A stretch of DNA of 64,000 bases, from contig NZ_JAAQRC020000001.1 in assembly GCF_019216885.1 (NCBI RefSeq), forward strand, positions 868,001 through 932,000, read 5' to 3'. The stretch is from Methylobacterium sp. SyP6R (GTDB taxonomy: Bacteria > Pseudomonadota > Alphaproteobacteria > Rhizobiales > Beijerinckiaceae). Shown here in pieces: positions 36,717 through 45,702 of the stretch. Below the pieces are notes generated by a model. That model saw only the letters and a list, made by a program, of their open reading frames with translations, did no database searches and had not been told where the DNA came from. Every line of letters starts with the position of its first letter. Positions within the stretch are counted from its first letter, which is position 1. A program made the translations under genes and the position numbers.

Positions 36717-36730
36717 TTGCGCGAGATCAA
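36717..36730 (+). promoter_or_regulatory. Degenerate FNR/FixK-type box upstream of ccoG
   Basis: TTGCGCGAGATCAA keeps the TTG and ATCAA half-sites of the anaerobox with two mismatches (TTGCG for TTGAT). It ends 65 bases before the ccoG start, close to the 70 bases seen for ccoN, which supports a role although the match is weak. Confidence 0.4.
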
Positions 36731-36795
36731 TGCCCGGAGCCGCTTGCCGGCCGAAGACATCGAGCGCCCGTTCCCGGGCGGCTGGACAAGCGGCG

Positions 36796-38316
36796 ATGGC
36801 CTCGACGGAACCCGTGCGGACGATCCAAACCACCACCTCGGCCAGGTCCCGCACGACCCTGATCGAGGGCCGCACCAAGAAGTTCGGCCAGGCGGCGACC
36901 CGGCGAATGGTGTCGGCGCCGAACGGCGCGCTCTACGAGGCGCGGCGCAAGATCCAGCCGCAAGCCGTGCGCGGGCGCTTCCGTACCGCGAAGTGGATCA
37001 TCCTGGCGGTCACCCTCGCCATCTACTACATCGTGCCGTTCCTGCGCTGGGACCGCGGCCCGGGCGCGCCGTCGCAGGCGGTGCTGATCGACCTCGACCG
37101 GGGCCGGTTCTACGTCTTCTTCATCGAGCTGTGGCCGCAGGAGGTCACCTACGTCATGGGCCTGCTGATCCTGGCGGCCCTGATCCTGTTCCTGATGAAC
37201 GCGGTCGCCGGCCGGATCTGGTGCGGCTATCTCTGCCCGCAGACGGTGTGGACCGACCTCTTCCTCGCGGTCGAGCGCCTGGTCGAGGGCGACCGCCGGG
37301 CGCGGCTCAAGCTCGACGCCGCGCCGTGGTCGATCGAGAAGGTCGCGTTGCGCACCATGAAGCATGCGATCTGGCTCCTGATCGCGTGGTGGACCGGCGG
37401 CGCCTGGGTGCTCTACTTCGCCGACGCGCCGACGCTGGTGCACCGGCTCGCGACCTTCCAGGCCCCGCCCCAGGCCGTCTTCGCCATCCTGACGCTGACC
37501 GCGACGACCTACGTGCTCGCCGGCCACATGCGCGAGCAGGTCTGCACCTACATGTGCCCCTGGCCGCGCATCCAGGGCTCGCTCACCGACGAGCACTCGC
37601 TCAACATCCTCTACCGGGTCGATCGCGGCGAGCCGCGTGCCTCGGTCAAGCGGTCGCGAGCCCTGCGCGCCGCCGGGCAGCCGGCCGGCGACTGCGTCGA
37701 TTGCTTCGCCTGCGTCACCGCCTGCCCGGCGGGGATCGACATCCGCGACGGGCTCCAGATGCCCTGCATCCAGTGCGGCCTCTGCGCCGATGCCTGCGAC
37801 GCCGTCATGGTGAAGCTCGGGCGCCCGACCGGCCTCATCGCCTACGACACAGAAGCGAATTGCCGGCGCCGGGCCGCGGGCCAGCCGCCGGTCCGGAAGA
37901 TCCTGCGCCCGCGCACCATCGCCTACGGGCTGCTGGTGGCCGGCATCGGCGGCTTCATGCTGACCACGCTCGCGACCCGCAGCTTCACCGGCGTGAACGT
38001 CCTCCACGACCGCAACCCGCTCTTCGTCACGCTCTCGGAGGGCGGCATCCGCAACGGCTACACGGTGCGGGTCATCAACAAGCGCCCGTTCGCGCGCGAC
38101 CTGACCCTCGCCGTCGAAGGCCTGCCCGGCGCCCGCACCGACATCGTGGGCGCGCCGGAGGGGGAGATCGCGGTGCCGGCCGACGCGACGCGGGAGATCC
38201 GCGTCCTCGTCTTCGCGCCCCCCGGCACCGCCGGCTCGATTCCGCTGACCTTCCGCCTCGCCGATCCGGTCTCGGGCGAGACCGCGCTGGCGCAGGACCA
38301 CTTCAAGGCGCCCTGA
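36796..38316 (+). CDS. ccoG: cbb3 oxidase accessory protein, polyferredoxin
   Basis: This 506-residue inner-membrane iron-sulfur protein (FixG/RdxA) helps deliver copper to the cbb3 oxidase, probably by reducing it. Several membrane segments are seen. Cysteine motifs include IWCGYLCPQTVW, VCTYMCPWPRIQ and two 4Fe-4S sites, CVDCFACVTACPAGIDIR and CIQCGLCADACDAVM. A C-terminal periplasmic Ig-like domain follows (about residues 400-506). The start at 36796 gives the usual length. It is separated from ccoP by 2.6 kb of IS, repeats and toxin-antitoxin remnant. Confidence 0.95.
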   Translation: MASTEPVRTIQTTTSARSRTTLIEGRTKKFGQAATRRMVSAPNGALYEARRKIQPQAVRGRFRTAKWIILAVTLAIYYIVPFLRWDRGPGAPSQAVLIDLDRGRFYVFFIELWPQEVTYVMGLLILAALILFLMNAVAGRIWCGYLCPQTVWTDLFLAVERLVEGDRRARLKLDAAPWSIEKVALRTMKHAIWLLIAWWTGGAWVLYFADAPTLVHRLATFQAPPQAVFAILTLTATTYVLAGHMREQVCTYMCPWPRIQGSLTDEHSLNILYRVDRGEPRASVKRSRALRAAGQPAGDCVDCFACVTACPAGIDIRDGLQMPCIQCGLCADACDAVMVKLGRPTGLIAYDTEANCRRRAAGQPPVRKILRPRTIAYGLLVAGIGGFMLTTLATRSFTGVNVLHDRNPLFVTLSEGGIRNGYTVRVINKRPFARDLTLAVEGLPGARTDIVGAPEGEIAVPADATREIRVLVFAPPGTAGSIPLTFRLADPVSGETALAQDHFKAP

Positions 38317-38318
38317 CC

Positions 38319-38816
38319 ATGCACGCCCCCACCGCCGCACCGTTCCGCCTGACCGGGCGGCGCATCTTCCTCATCCTCGTCGGCTTCTTCGGCACGGTCG
38401 CGAGCGCCGACGCCTTCCTGGTCACGTCCGCGCTACGCACCTGGTCGGGGCTCGAGGTCGCATCGCCCTACCATGCCGGCCAGGTCTACAATTCAGACCT
38501 CGCCCAGGCCCGGGCGCAGGACGCGCGCGGCTGGCAGCTGGAGAGCGCCGTCGCCCGGGCCGGCACGGGCGCGACGCTCGCCGTCCTGGTGCGGGCGAAG
38601 ACCGGGGACCTCCTGGCGGGCAAGGACCTGCGCGCCCGGCTGGAACGCCCCACCGATGCCCGCGCCGACCGGAGCCTCGCCCTCGCCGAGACGGCGCCCG
38701 GCACCTATGCCGGCCGGGTCGAGGAACTGCCGGGCGGCCAGTGGCGCCTCGTCGTCGAGGTGTGGGGCCCCGACGGGGTCGAGCTGCGGCGCGAACGCCG
38801 CCTGACCCTCGATTGA
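38319..38816 (+). CDS. ccoH: cbb3 oxidase assembly protein FixH/CcoH
   Basis: This 165-residue protein has one N-terminal membrane segment (IFLILVGFFGTVASADAFLV), the YHAGQVYNSDLAQARAQ motif of the FixH family and a periplasmic beta-rich domain. It stabilises the oxidase during assembly. It begins two bases after the ccoG stop, so the pair is translated together. A palindromic repeat then separates it from ccoI. Confidence 0.93.
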   Translation: MHAPTAAPFRLTGRRIFLILVGFFGTVASADAFLVTSALRTWSGLEVASPYHAGQVYNSDLAQARAQDARGWQLESAVARAGTGATLAVLVRAKTGDLLAGKDLRARLERPTDARADRSLALAETAPGTYAGRVEELPGGQWRLVVEVWGPDGVELRRERRLTLD

Positions 38817-38857
38817 GAACCTGTTTGACTGATCGACGTACTGTATCCCACCCACAG

Positions 38858-39010
38858 CCTCATCCTGAAGTGTTGGCAATCGAAGATCGCACGCGATTGA
38901 AAATCGACTGACCTAGAAGGAGGGGTCAAGAAAATTCTGCGATCTCTGGAACCATCCTTCGAGGCTCCTTTCAGTCTGCGATCTCCGATCGCCAGCATCT
39001 CGGGATGAGG
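38858..39010. repeat. Cloverleaf-like repeat, family E copy 1 (diverged)
   Basis: Ends CCTCATCCTGAAG and CATCTCGGGATGAGG pair, with inner segments AGAAGGAGGGGTC and CATCCTTCGAGGCTCC and two smaller hairpins built on GATCGC-type sequences. It lies between ccoH and ccoI. Copies 2 and 3 are at 41452 and 44295. Confidence 0.65.
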
Positions 39011-39087
39011 TCACGGATGGGACAGGCAATTTCGTTGCGGTGCTGGGCGCGCAACCCAAGCATGCTGTGAGAATCCGAGGCGATCCG

Positions 39088-41406
39088 ATGTGCTGCACCG
39101 ATGCCGCGCTGGCCTATGTCGAGGCCCATGCCTCGTGGAGCGAGGCGAATACCCGGCCCTCCCTCGGGCGCAACTACAAGGCCTTCGTCTCCCGTGGCCC
39201 CACGGGCATCGCCCGGGCGGAATTCGCCGTCGAGGGCGTGCGCTGCGCCGCCTGCATGAGCGCGATCGAGCGCGGCGTGTCGGAGGTGCCGGGCGTCGCG
39301 AGCGCGCGCCTCAACCTCTCCGACCGGCGCCTCGCCGTCGCCTGGGCGCCGGGAGCCGAGGCGGAGATCGGCGCGGTCCTGGAGCGGCTCGACCGCCTCG
39401 GCTACGCTGCGTATCCCTTCGATCCGCGCCGGCCCGCCGATGCCGAGGCGGCGGAGACCGAGCGGCTGATCCGCGCCATGGCGGTGGCGGGCTTCGCGTC
39501 GATGAACGTGATGCTGCTCGCGATCTCGGTCTGGGCCGGCAACGTCTCCGACATGGCGCCGGAGAACCGCGACCTCTTCCACTGGATCCAGGCCCTGGTC
39601 GCCCTGCCGGCGGCGGCCTATGCCGGCCGGCCGTTCTACGAAGGCGCCTTGCGGGGCCTGCGCGCCGGGCGGATCACCATGGACTTCCCCATCACCCTGG
39701 GCGTGGTGCTGACGCTGGTGATGTCGGTGGTCGAGACGGCGCGGGGTGCGACCCACGCCTATTTCGACGGCGCGATCATGCTGCTGTTCTTCCTGCTGAT
39801 CGGCCGGGTGCTCGACCAGGCGATGCGCCGGCGCACCCGGGCGCTGGCCGAGAACCTGGCGGCCCTGCGCAGCGAGAATGCCGCCCGCATCGACGCCGAA
39901 GGATCGGTGCGGGACGTGCCGCTCCCGGACCTCGCTCCCGGCGACCGCGTGCTGGTGCGCCCGGGCGAGCGGGTGCCGGTCGACGGGATCGTCGAGCGCG
40001 GGCGCTCGGACCTCGACCGCAGCCTCGTCACCGGCGAGACCGCGTCCGTGCCGGTCGGGGAGGGCGAGGCGGTCCATGCCGGCGCCCTCAACGGCGACGG
40101 GGCCCTCGTCGTCGCGGTCACGGCCGTCGCGGGGGGAACGCTCCTCGACGAGGTCGAGGGGCTGATGCGCCGGGCCCTCGAGGCGCGCTCCCGCGCGCTG
40201 GTGCTCGCCGACCGGGCGACCCGGCTCTACGTGCCCCTGGTCCACACCGCCGCCGCCCTGGCCTTCGTCGCCTGGCTCCTGGCGGGTGCCGGCCCGCATG
40301 CCGCCGTGATGATCGCGGTCGCGGTCCTGATCGTCACCTGCCCCTGCGCGCTCGGTCTGGCGATCCCCGCCGTCCAGGTGGTCGCGGCGGGGGCGCTGTT
40401 TCGCGACGGCGTGCTGCTCGCCGACGGCACCGCCCTGGAGCGTTTCGCGCAGGTCGACACGGTGGTGTTCGACAAGACCGGGACCCTCACCCTGCCGGAG
40501 CCGATCCTGGCCGTATCCGGGGACCCGGCGATCCTGGCGCAGGCGGCCCGCCTCGCCCTGTCGAGCCGCCATCCGATGGCGGCGGCGCTGGCGAGAACCG
40601 TCCCCGGCGCCGAGCCCTGGCCGGGCGCGCAGGAGGCGGCCGGATTCGGCGTGCGGGTGGTGGTCGACGGCGTCGAACTCCGCCTCGGTTCCCCGGCCTT
40701 CTGCGGGGCCGAAGCCCAGGCCGCCACGTCGCTCTCCGCCGATCCGGAGGCCTCGGTGATCTGCTTCCGGGCCGGGGAGGGGGAGCCCGTCGCCTATCCG
40801 GTCCGCCAGGCCCTGCGCCCGGACGCGGCGGAGGTGGTGGTGGCCTTGCGGGCGTCGGGCCGCCGGGTGGTCGTCCTGTCGGGCGACCGCGCCTCCGCGG
40901 TCGCGGCGATCGCCGGGCGGCTCGGCGTCGCGGAATGGGAGGCCGGCCTGACCCCGCAGGACAAGATCGCCCGCATCGCGGCTTTGGAGCAGGCCGGCCG
41001 GCGGGTGCTGATGGTCGGCGACGGGCTCAACGACGCGCCGGCGCTCGCCGCCGCGCATGCCTCGCTCTCGCCGGTCACCGCCGCCCATGTGAGCCAGGCC
41101 GCCGCCGACGCCCTGTTCCTCGGCCGCAACCTCGCCCCGGTCCTGTCGGTGCTGGCGGTCGGCGCGCGGGCCAGGACCCTGATGCTCCAGAACCTGTGGC
41201 TCGCCGCCGCCTACAACCTCGTCGCGGTGCCGCTCGCCGCCGCCGGCTGGCTGACGCCGCTGATCGCCGCGCTCGCCATGTCGGGCTCGTCGGTGGTCGT
41301 CACGCTCAACGCCCTGCGGGCGCGGGGCCCGCTGCCGGTCAGGCCGGAGCCCGAAGCCGCGCCGGCGGCGGACCCTGGCGCACACGTCATCGGAGAGCCT
41401 GTTTGA
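39088..41406 (+). CDS. ccoI: Copper-translocating P-type ATPase of the cbb3 locus
   Basis: This 772-residue P1B-type ATPase (FixI) moves copper across the inner membrane to supply the oxidase. An N-terminal metal-binding domain has GVRCAACMSAIE (near residue 55). The membrane CPC site is VTCPCALGLAIP, the phosphorylated aspartate is in VFDKTGTLTLPEP, and the hinge is VGDGLNDAPAL. The leading MCCTDAALAYVEAHASW is typical of FixI. The ATG at 39088 has GAGG seven bases upstream. Its 5' side is occupied by repeat E1 and its 3' side by E2. Confidence 0.94.
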   Translation: MCCTDAALAYVEAHASWSEANTRPSLGRNYKAFVSRGPTGIARAEFAVEGVRCAACMSAIERGVSEVPGVASARLNLSDRRLAVAWAPGAEAEIGAVLERLDRLGYAAYPFDPRRPADAEAAETERLIRAMAVAGFASMNVMLLAISVWAGNVSDMAPENRDLFHWIQALVALPAAAYAGRPFYEGALRGLRAGRITMDFPITLGVVLTLVMSVVETARGATHAYFDGAIMLLFFLLIGRVLDQAMRRRTRALAENLAALRSENAARIDAEGSVRDVPLPDLAPGDRVLVRPGERVPVDGIVERGRSDLDRSLVTGETASVPVGEGEAVHAGALNGDGALVVAVTAVAGGTLLDEVEGLMRRALEARSRALVLADRATRLYVPLVHTAAALAFVAWLLAGAGPHAAVMIAVAVLIVTCPCALGLAIPAVQVVAAGALFRDGVLLADGTALERFAQVDTVVFDKTGTLTLPEPILAVSGDPAILAQAARLALSSRHPMAAALARTVPGAEPWPGAQEAAGFGVRVVVDGVELRLGSPAFCGAEAQAATSLSADPEASVICFRAGEGEPVAYPVRQALRPDAAEVVVALRASGRRVVVLSGDRASAVAAIAGRLGVAEWEAGLTPQDKIARIAALEQAGRRVLMVGDGLNDAPALAAAHASLSPVTAAHVSQAAADALFLGRNLAPVLSVLAVGARARTLMLQNLWLAAAYNLVAVPLAAAGWLTPLIAALAMSGSSVVVTLNALRARGPLPVRPEPEAAPAADPGAHVIGEPV

Positions 41407-41451
41407 GGTTCAGGGAGAGCATGGCGAAGCATTTCTCCATCCCACCCGCGG

Positions 41452-41573
41452 CCTCATCCTGAGGTGCTGCTGCCTGCAGCAGCCTCGAAGGAGGGCTCCA
41501 GGAACCTCTGCGTCGTCTGGAGCCCTCCTTCGAGGTCAGTCGATCTTCAATCGACTGACACCTCAGGATGAGG
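41452..41573. repeat. Cloverleaf-like repeat, family E copy 2
   Basis: The outer stem is CCTCATCCTGAGGTG with CACCTCAGGATGAGG. Inside are three hairpins: CTGCTGCCTGCAGCAG; a long arm pairing CCTCGAAGGAGGGCTCCAG with CTGGAGCCCTCCTTCGAGG; and CAGTCGATCTTCAATCGACTG. It separates ccoI from ccoS. Confidence 0.8.
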
Positions 41574-41659
41574 TTGTGGACGGGACAAACGATGCCGATC
41601 ATCCAAGCAGACTCTTATCCCGACTTACCTGGTCCCGAATCATCCGAGGATCGACTCCA

Positions 41660-41797
41660 ATGAGCGTGCTTCTCCTCGTCATCCCGATCGCGCTCGGCCT
41701 CGGCGGGCTCGGGCTTGCCGCCTTCCTGTGGGCGTTGCGCTCCGGCCAGTACGACGACATCGAGGGCGCCGAGCTGCGGGCCCTGTCGGACGACTAA
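41660..41797 (+). CDS. ccoS: cbb3 oxidase maturation protein CcoS
   Basis: This 45-residue protein has one membrane helix (VLLLVIPIALGLGGLGLAAFLWAL) and the family tail SGQYDDIEGAELRAL. CcoS is needed to insert heme and copper into the cbb3 oxidase. It closes the ccoGHIS gene order. The start at 41660 has CGAGGA eight bases upstream. Confidence 0.93.
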   Translation: MSVLLLVIPIALGLGGLGLAAFLWALRSGQYDDIEGAELRALSDD

Positions 41798-41920
41798 CCC
41801 CAAGACCTGACAGGGACGGCCGGCCGGACTGGCATTCCCGCCCGGCCTGGGGCACCTTGCGCCGCATCGGGTTCAGCGGCACCCGGGCGTGACGAGGGAC
41901 GGGGATTCGATGGGCGTGGC

Positions 41921-43543
41921 ATGCGGGCGGTGCGGCGGGTCTCGACCGGAAGAGGTCCCGGCGGCCCGACTTCGGCCGTGACCGCCGCCCCCGAGACGCC
42001 GCCTCCCGGCGCCCCGAACGCCGAGGAGCTGCGCCAGACGCTCGACGAGGTCGGCATCTGCTTCTGGTCGCTCGATCCTGGCACCGGCCGCATCACCGTC
42101 TCGCCGAGCGGCGCCCGGCTGTTCGGCGTGCCGCCCGAGCGCCTGGGCACCTTCGAGGCGACGCAAAGCCTGGTCCATCCCGACGACCGCGAGGCCCGGG
42201 CGAGCGTCATCCGGCGGGCGCTGGACCGGGGCGGCAGCTACGAGGTCGATTACCGCGTCGTGCGTCCCGACGGCGAGACCGACTGGCTGCGCTCCCGCGG
42301 GACCGTGGAGATCGACCCGGAGGGGGGACCCTTGCGCCACCGCGGGGTGGTGTTCAGCATCCGGGCGCAGCGCCAGGCCGAGACCGAGCTGCGCGCCCGC
42401 GAGGCGCATCTGCGCTCGATCCTCGAGACGGTGCCGGACGCCATGGTGGTGATCGACGAGGCGGCCCGGATCCAGTCCTTCAGCGCCGCCGCCGTGCGCC
42501 AGTTCGGCTACGCCCCCGAGGAGGTGGTGGGCCATAACATCAGCCTGCTGATGCCCGAGCCCTATCGCAGCCGGCACGATTCCTACATGGCCCGCTACCT
42601 CGCCACCGGCGAGCGGCGCATCATCGGCATCGGCCGCGTCGTGGTCGGCCAGCGCCGGGACGGCTCGACCTTTCCGATGGAACTGGCGGTCGGCGAGATG
42701 CGCTCCTCGGGCGCGCGCTACTTCACGGGCTTCATCCGCGACCTCACCGAGCGCCAGCGCACCGAGACCCGGCTGCAGGAACTGCAATCCGAGCTGGTGC
42801 ACATGTCGCGCTTCACCGCGCTGGGCGAGATGGCCTCGACGCTCGCCCACGAGATCAACCAGCCGCTCACCGCCATCGCCAGCTACCTCAAGGGCTGCCG
42901 CCGCCTCATCGACCGGATGCAGGGCGCCGGCACGCCGCCCCCCGAGATGGCGATGCTCGCCGGCGCGGTCGACCAGGCCGCCGACCAGGCCCTGCGGGCG
43001 GGTCAGGTCATCCGCCACCTGCGCGAGTTCGTCGCCCGCGGCGAGGGCGAGCGCCACATCGAGGAACTGCCCAAGCTCATCGAGGAGGCGAGCGCGCTCG
43101 CCCTCGTCGGCGCCAAGGAGCGCGGCGTCCACGTCACCTTCGCCCTCGACCCGGCGGCGCCGCTGGTGCTGGCCGACCGGATCCAGGTGCAGCAGGTGCT
43201 GCTCAACCTGATCCGCAACGCCATCGAGGCGATGCAGGACTCGCCCCGGCGCGAGCTGCGCGTGTCGACCCGGGCGCTGCCCGGGGACGGCCTCGTCGAG
43301 ATCGGCGTCGCGGATACCGGCCCAGGCCTCGCCCCGGAGGTGGCCTCGCGCCTGTTCCAGCCCTTCGTGACCACCAAACCGCAGGGGATGGGGGTCGGGC
43401 TCTCGATCTGCCGCACCATCGTGGAGGCGCATGGCGGCAAGATCCGCGCCGAATCCCGGCACGGTCAGGGGCAAGGGCAGGGGACCGAGTTCCGCTTCAG
43501 CCTGCGGGCGGTGGACAGGAGGGAGCTGGACGATGCCCGATGA
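41921..43543 (+). CDS. fixL: Oxygen-sensing heme PAS histidine kinase
   Basis: This 540-residue cytoplasmic kinase has two PAS domains and no membrane segment, like FixL of Bradyrhizobium. The first PAS spans residues about 38-150. The second (about 165-275) is the heme [14 protein letters not shown] carries the proximal heme histidine (about residue 219) and [20 protein letters not shown] carries the key arginine (about 239). The H box is [21 protein letters not shown] (His about 310), and the ATP domain has [10 protein letters not shown] and DTGPGLA. Low oxygen should activate it. The start is uncertain by a few codons. Confidence 0.93.
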   Translation: MRAVRRVSTGRGPGGPTSAVTAAPETPPPGAPNAEELRQTLDEVGICFWSLDPGTGRITVSPSGARLFGVPPERLGTFEATQSLVHPDDREARASVIRRALDRGGSYEVDYRVVRPDGETDWLRSRGTVEIDPEGGPLRHRGVVFSIRAQRQAETELRAREAHLRSILETVPDAMVVIDEAARIQSFSAAAVRQFGYAPEEVVGHNISLLMPEPYRSRHDSYMARYLATGERRIIGIGRVVVGQRRDGSTFPMELAVGEMRSSGARYFTGFIRDLTERQRTETRLQELQSELVHMSRFTALGEMASTLAHEINQPLTAIASYLKGCRRLIDRMQGAGTPPPEMAMLAGAVDQAADQALRAGQVIRHLREFVARGEGERHIEELPKLIEEASALALVGAKERGVHVTFALDPAAPLVLADRIQVQQVLLNLIRNAIEAMQDSPRRELRVSTRALPGDGLVEIGVADTGPGLAPEVASRLFQPFVTTKPQGMGVGLSICRTIVEAHGGKIRAESRHGQGQGQGTEFRFSLRAVDRRELDDAR

Positions 43544-44144
43544 GCCGCTGGTGCACGTGGTCGACGACGACCGGGCGGTCCGGCAGTCGCTCGCCTTCCT
43601 GCTCGCCTCGGACGGGATCCCGGTGCGCCTGCACGATTCCGCCACGGCCTTCCTGGAGGCGGTCGCGCGGGTCTCGGGCTGCATCGTCACCGACGTGCGG
43701 ATGCCGGGCCTCGACGGGATCGAGCTCCTGCGCCGCCTGAAGGCCCGCGGCGAGGCGGCGCCGGTGATCGTGATGACCGGCCACGCCGACGTGCCGCTCG
43801 CCGTCGCGGCGATGCGGGAGGGCGCGGCCGACTTCATCGAGAAGCCGTTCGACGACGAGGTCTTCCTCGCCGCGGTGCGCGCCGCCCTCGCATCCGGCCG
43901 CCGGAGCGCCGAGCGGGACGCCGCCGCGGCCGGGATCCGCCAGCGCGTCGCCTCGCTGTCGGAGCGGGAGGTACAGGTGCTCGACGAACTGGTGGCCGGC
44001 AAGCCCAACAAGGTCATCGCCCAGGATCTCGGCATCAGCCCGCGCACGGTCGAGATCTACCGCGCCAACGTGATGGCGAAGATGCAGGCCGGGAGCCTGG
44101 CCGAGCTCGTCCGCGCCGCCCTGGCGGCGGGGAGGGGGGCGTGA
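43533..44144 (+). CDS. fixJ: Response regulator FixJ
   Basis: This 203-residue partner of FixL has a receiver domain with the phosphorylated aspartate at residue 54 ([13 protein letters not shown]), acidic pocket DDD near residue 12 and the lysine in [10 protein letters not shown] LuxR-type helix-turn-helix follows ([20 protein letters not shown] ... [16 protein letters not shown]). It overlaps fixL by 11 bases. In relatives, phosphorylated FixJ activates fixK; no fixK gene is seen in this window. Confidence 0.94.
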   Translation: MPDEPLVHVVDDDRAVRQSLAFLLASDGIPVRLHDSATAFLEAVARVSGCIVTDVRMPGLDGIELLRRLKARGEAAPVIVMTGHADVPLAVAAMREGAADFIEKPFDDEVFLAAVRAALASGRRSAERDAAAAGIRQRVASLSEREVQVLDELVAGKPNKVIAQDLGISPRTVEIYRANVMAKMQAGSLAELVRAALAAGRGA

Positions 44145-44247
44145 TACGAAATCCGGAAGATCCCTTCCGGATTTCGTATCACCAGCCCGCGCGGCGCCTG
44201 AGCGAAGCCGAAATCCGCATTGCGAAGCAATCAATCGGATTTCGTAT
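44143..44247. repeat. Palindromic repeat, family B copy 2
   Basis: The element begins at the fixJ stop codon. One hairpin pairs TACGAAATCCGGAAG with CTTCCGGATTTCGTA; the other pairs AAATCCGCATTGC with the AATCGGATTT side through a short loop. The core CCAGCCCGCGCGGCGCCTG then AGCGAAGCCG is the reverse complement of copy 1 at 23186. Confidence 0.75.
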
Positions 44248-44294
44248 GAGCGGCGGTGATTGGGCCGACGGGTATTCGGGCATCCCACCCGCGA

Positions 44295-44450
44295 CCTCAG
44301 GATGAGGTGCTGGCGATCGACGATCGCATTCGACCGCAGGGAGCCTCGAAGGAGGGCTCCAGAGACCATGGCGATTTCTGGAGCCCTCCTTCGAGGTCGG
44401 TCGATCGAAGATCGGGTGCGATCTCCGATCGCCGACACCTCAGGATGAGG
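44295..44450. repeat. Cloverleaf-like repeat, family E copy 3
   Basis: The outer stem pairs CCTCAGGATGAGGTG with CACCTCAGGATGAGG imperfectly. The long central arm GCCTCGAAGGAGGGCTCCAG pairs with CTGGAGCCCTCCTTCGAGG. Side hairpins are built from GGCGATCGACGATCGC and GCGATCTCCGATCGC. The following 44451-44683 holds no gene; a short inverted pair, AACGACC and GGTCGTT, is visible near 44630. Confidence 0.75.
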
Positions 44451-44683
44451 TTGGGAGAATAGGGTATCGCACGCCTGATACCAACGGCCCAAGATGCTGA
44501 CGCATCGATTCGATCTCGGGCAAGCCCGAGGTCGACGGGGCCGTCGACCCATCTCGAGCTTTCGACACCAAGCCCAGAAGTCCGGGACCTCGGGCTTGGC
44601 GAAAATTCGAGAACGGAACCAAAGGTCGTTCTCAACGACCGTTGGGATGATTTCGGTTTTCGGGAGATCGACCCCGCGCCGCC

Positions 44684-45022
44684 TCACCGCGCCCCGGCCG
44701 GGCCGGGCAGCGGGGCGTCGCAGGCCCGCGCGGCCAACCAGGCGACGGCGAAGCCGGGATCGATGACGAAGGCGCCGTTCTCGTCGCGCCGGTACCAGCC
44801 GCTCTTCGCCGGCACGTGGCCGGTGCCGTGGACGGCCGTCGTCACGAGGCCCAGGATGGTGGCGACCCGCTCTGGCGGCACGAGCGCCCGCATCCCGGCC
44901 GCGGTGACCGTTCCTTGCGCCGCGAAGGCATCGATCAGCGCGAGGGAGATCCGCTCCGGGACGAGACGCTGGCGGGCCCGGACCAGCCGACGCGCCCGGT
45001 AGGAAGCGGCGGCCCAGTCCAT
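44684..45022 (-). CDS. Hypothetical protein, 112 residues
   Basis: The frame starts MDWAAASYRARRLVRARQRL and continues with ALIDAFAAQGTVTAAGMRAL and GWYRRDENGAFVIDPGFAVA. It has coding-like GC-rich third positions and stands alone between the E3 repeat and the acetyltransferase gene. I recognise no family. The first half looks helical; the WYRRDENGAFVIDPGF part may be a short beta hairpin. Confidence 0.5.
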   Translation of the reverse strand: MDWAAASYRARRLVRARQRLVPERISLALIDAFAAQGTVTAAGMRALVPPERVATILGLVTTAVHGTGHVPAKSGWYRRDENGAFVIDPGFAVAWLAARACDAPLPGPAGAR

Positions 45023-45094
45023 CGAATCATCTCCTGGGGGCCGCCGATGTCGCGGCGCGGCCTCGGGCCGACCATCCGCCGCTCGCGGGCGATG

Positions 45095-45628
45095 TCAAGC
45101 GCCGGCCGGCTGAGGCGCCCGCAGGCAGGCCGGGAGCCAGGCCATCTCGTAGAGCGGCGGGCGCACGGCCGTGACCTGGAAGCCCAGGCGCTCGTAGAGG
45201 CTCCGCCCGTCGGTGGCGCCGGCCATCGGGGTCGAGAGGGTGATCGGCAGGCGCTGCTGCTCGGCCGCCATCTGGAGGCTGCGCACGAGGTCGGTGCCGA
45301 TGCCCTTGCCGCGGGCCGCCGCGACGATCGCCAGTTCGGTGATGCGCCAGTCATGGTAGCCGAGATCGACCACGAGGCGCCCAACCGCCTGGCCCGTGCG
45401 CTCGACGATGAAGTCCAGATGCTCGGGATAGACCGTCTCGAGCCCGGTCCGCAGGGCCTTGAACTGCTGCTCGTAGAGCGTCTGCAGGAAGTCGCGGTCG
45501 TCGGCGGCCCAGGTGAGCCAGGGGCGCGACTCGACGAAGAGCTGCAGCAGGAAGTCCTGGTCCGTCGGGCGGATGGGGCGGAGCCCCAGGCCTCCGAGCA
45601 GCGGGATGGAGCCGGCATAAGCGACCAT
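45095..45628 (-). CDS. GNAT-family N-acetyltransferase of the collar cluster
   Basis: This 177-residue acetyltransferase has the acetyl-CoA loop ELAIVAAARGKGIGTDLVRSL (residues about 92-112) and the C-terminal SLYERLGFQVTA motif. It is the last gene of a minus-strand run with two tail-collar genes and two DUF6916-like genes, 74 bases after the previous stop, and shares their GC content. It may acetylate a surface sugar or the fibre proteins, but the substrate is unknown. Confidence 0.87.
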   Translation of the reverse strand: MVAYAGSIPLLGGLGLRPIRPTDQDFLLQLFVESRPWLTWAADDRDFLQTLYEQQFKALRTGLETVYPEHLDFIVERTGQAVGRLVVDLGYHDWRITELAIVAAARGKGIGTDLVRSLQMAAEQQRLPITLSTPMAGATDGRSLYERLGFQVTAVRPPLYEMAWLPACLRAPQPAGA

Positions 45629-45702
45629 GCGGCGGGATGTCCTGTCGGGAGAAAACGGAACGAGGGCGCCCCTGCAGGCGGGCTGCGGAGGCGCGAGGGC
45701 GA

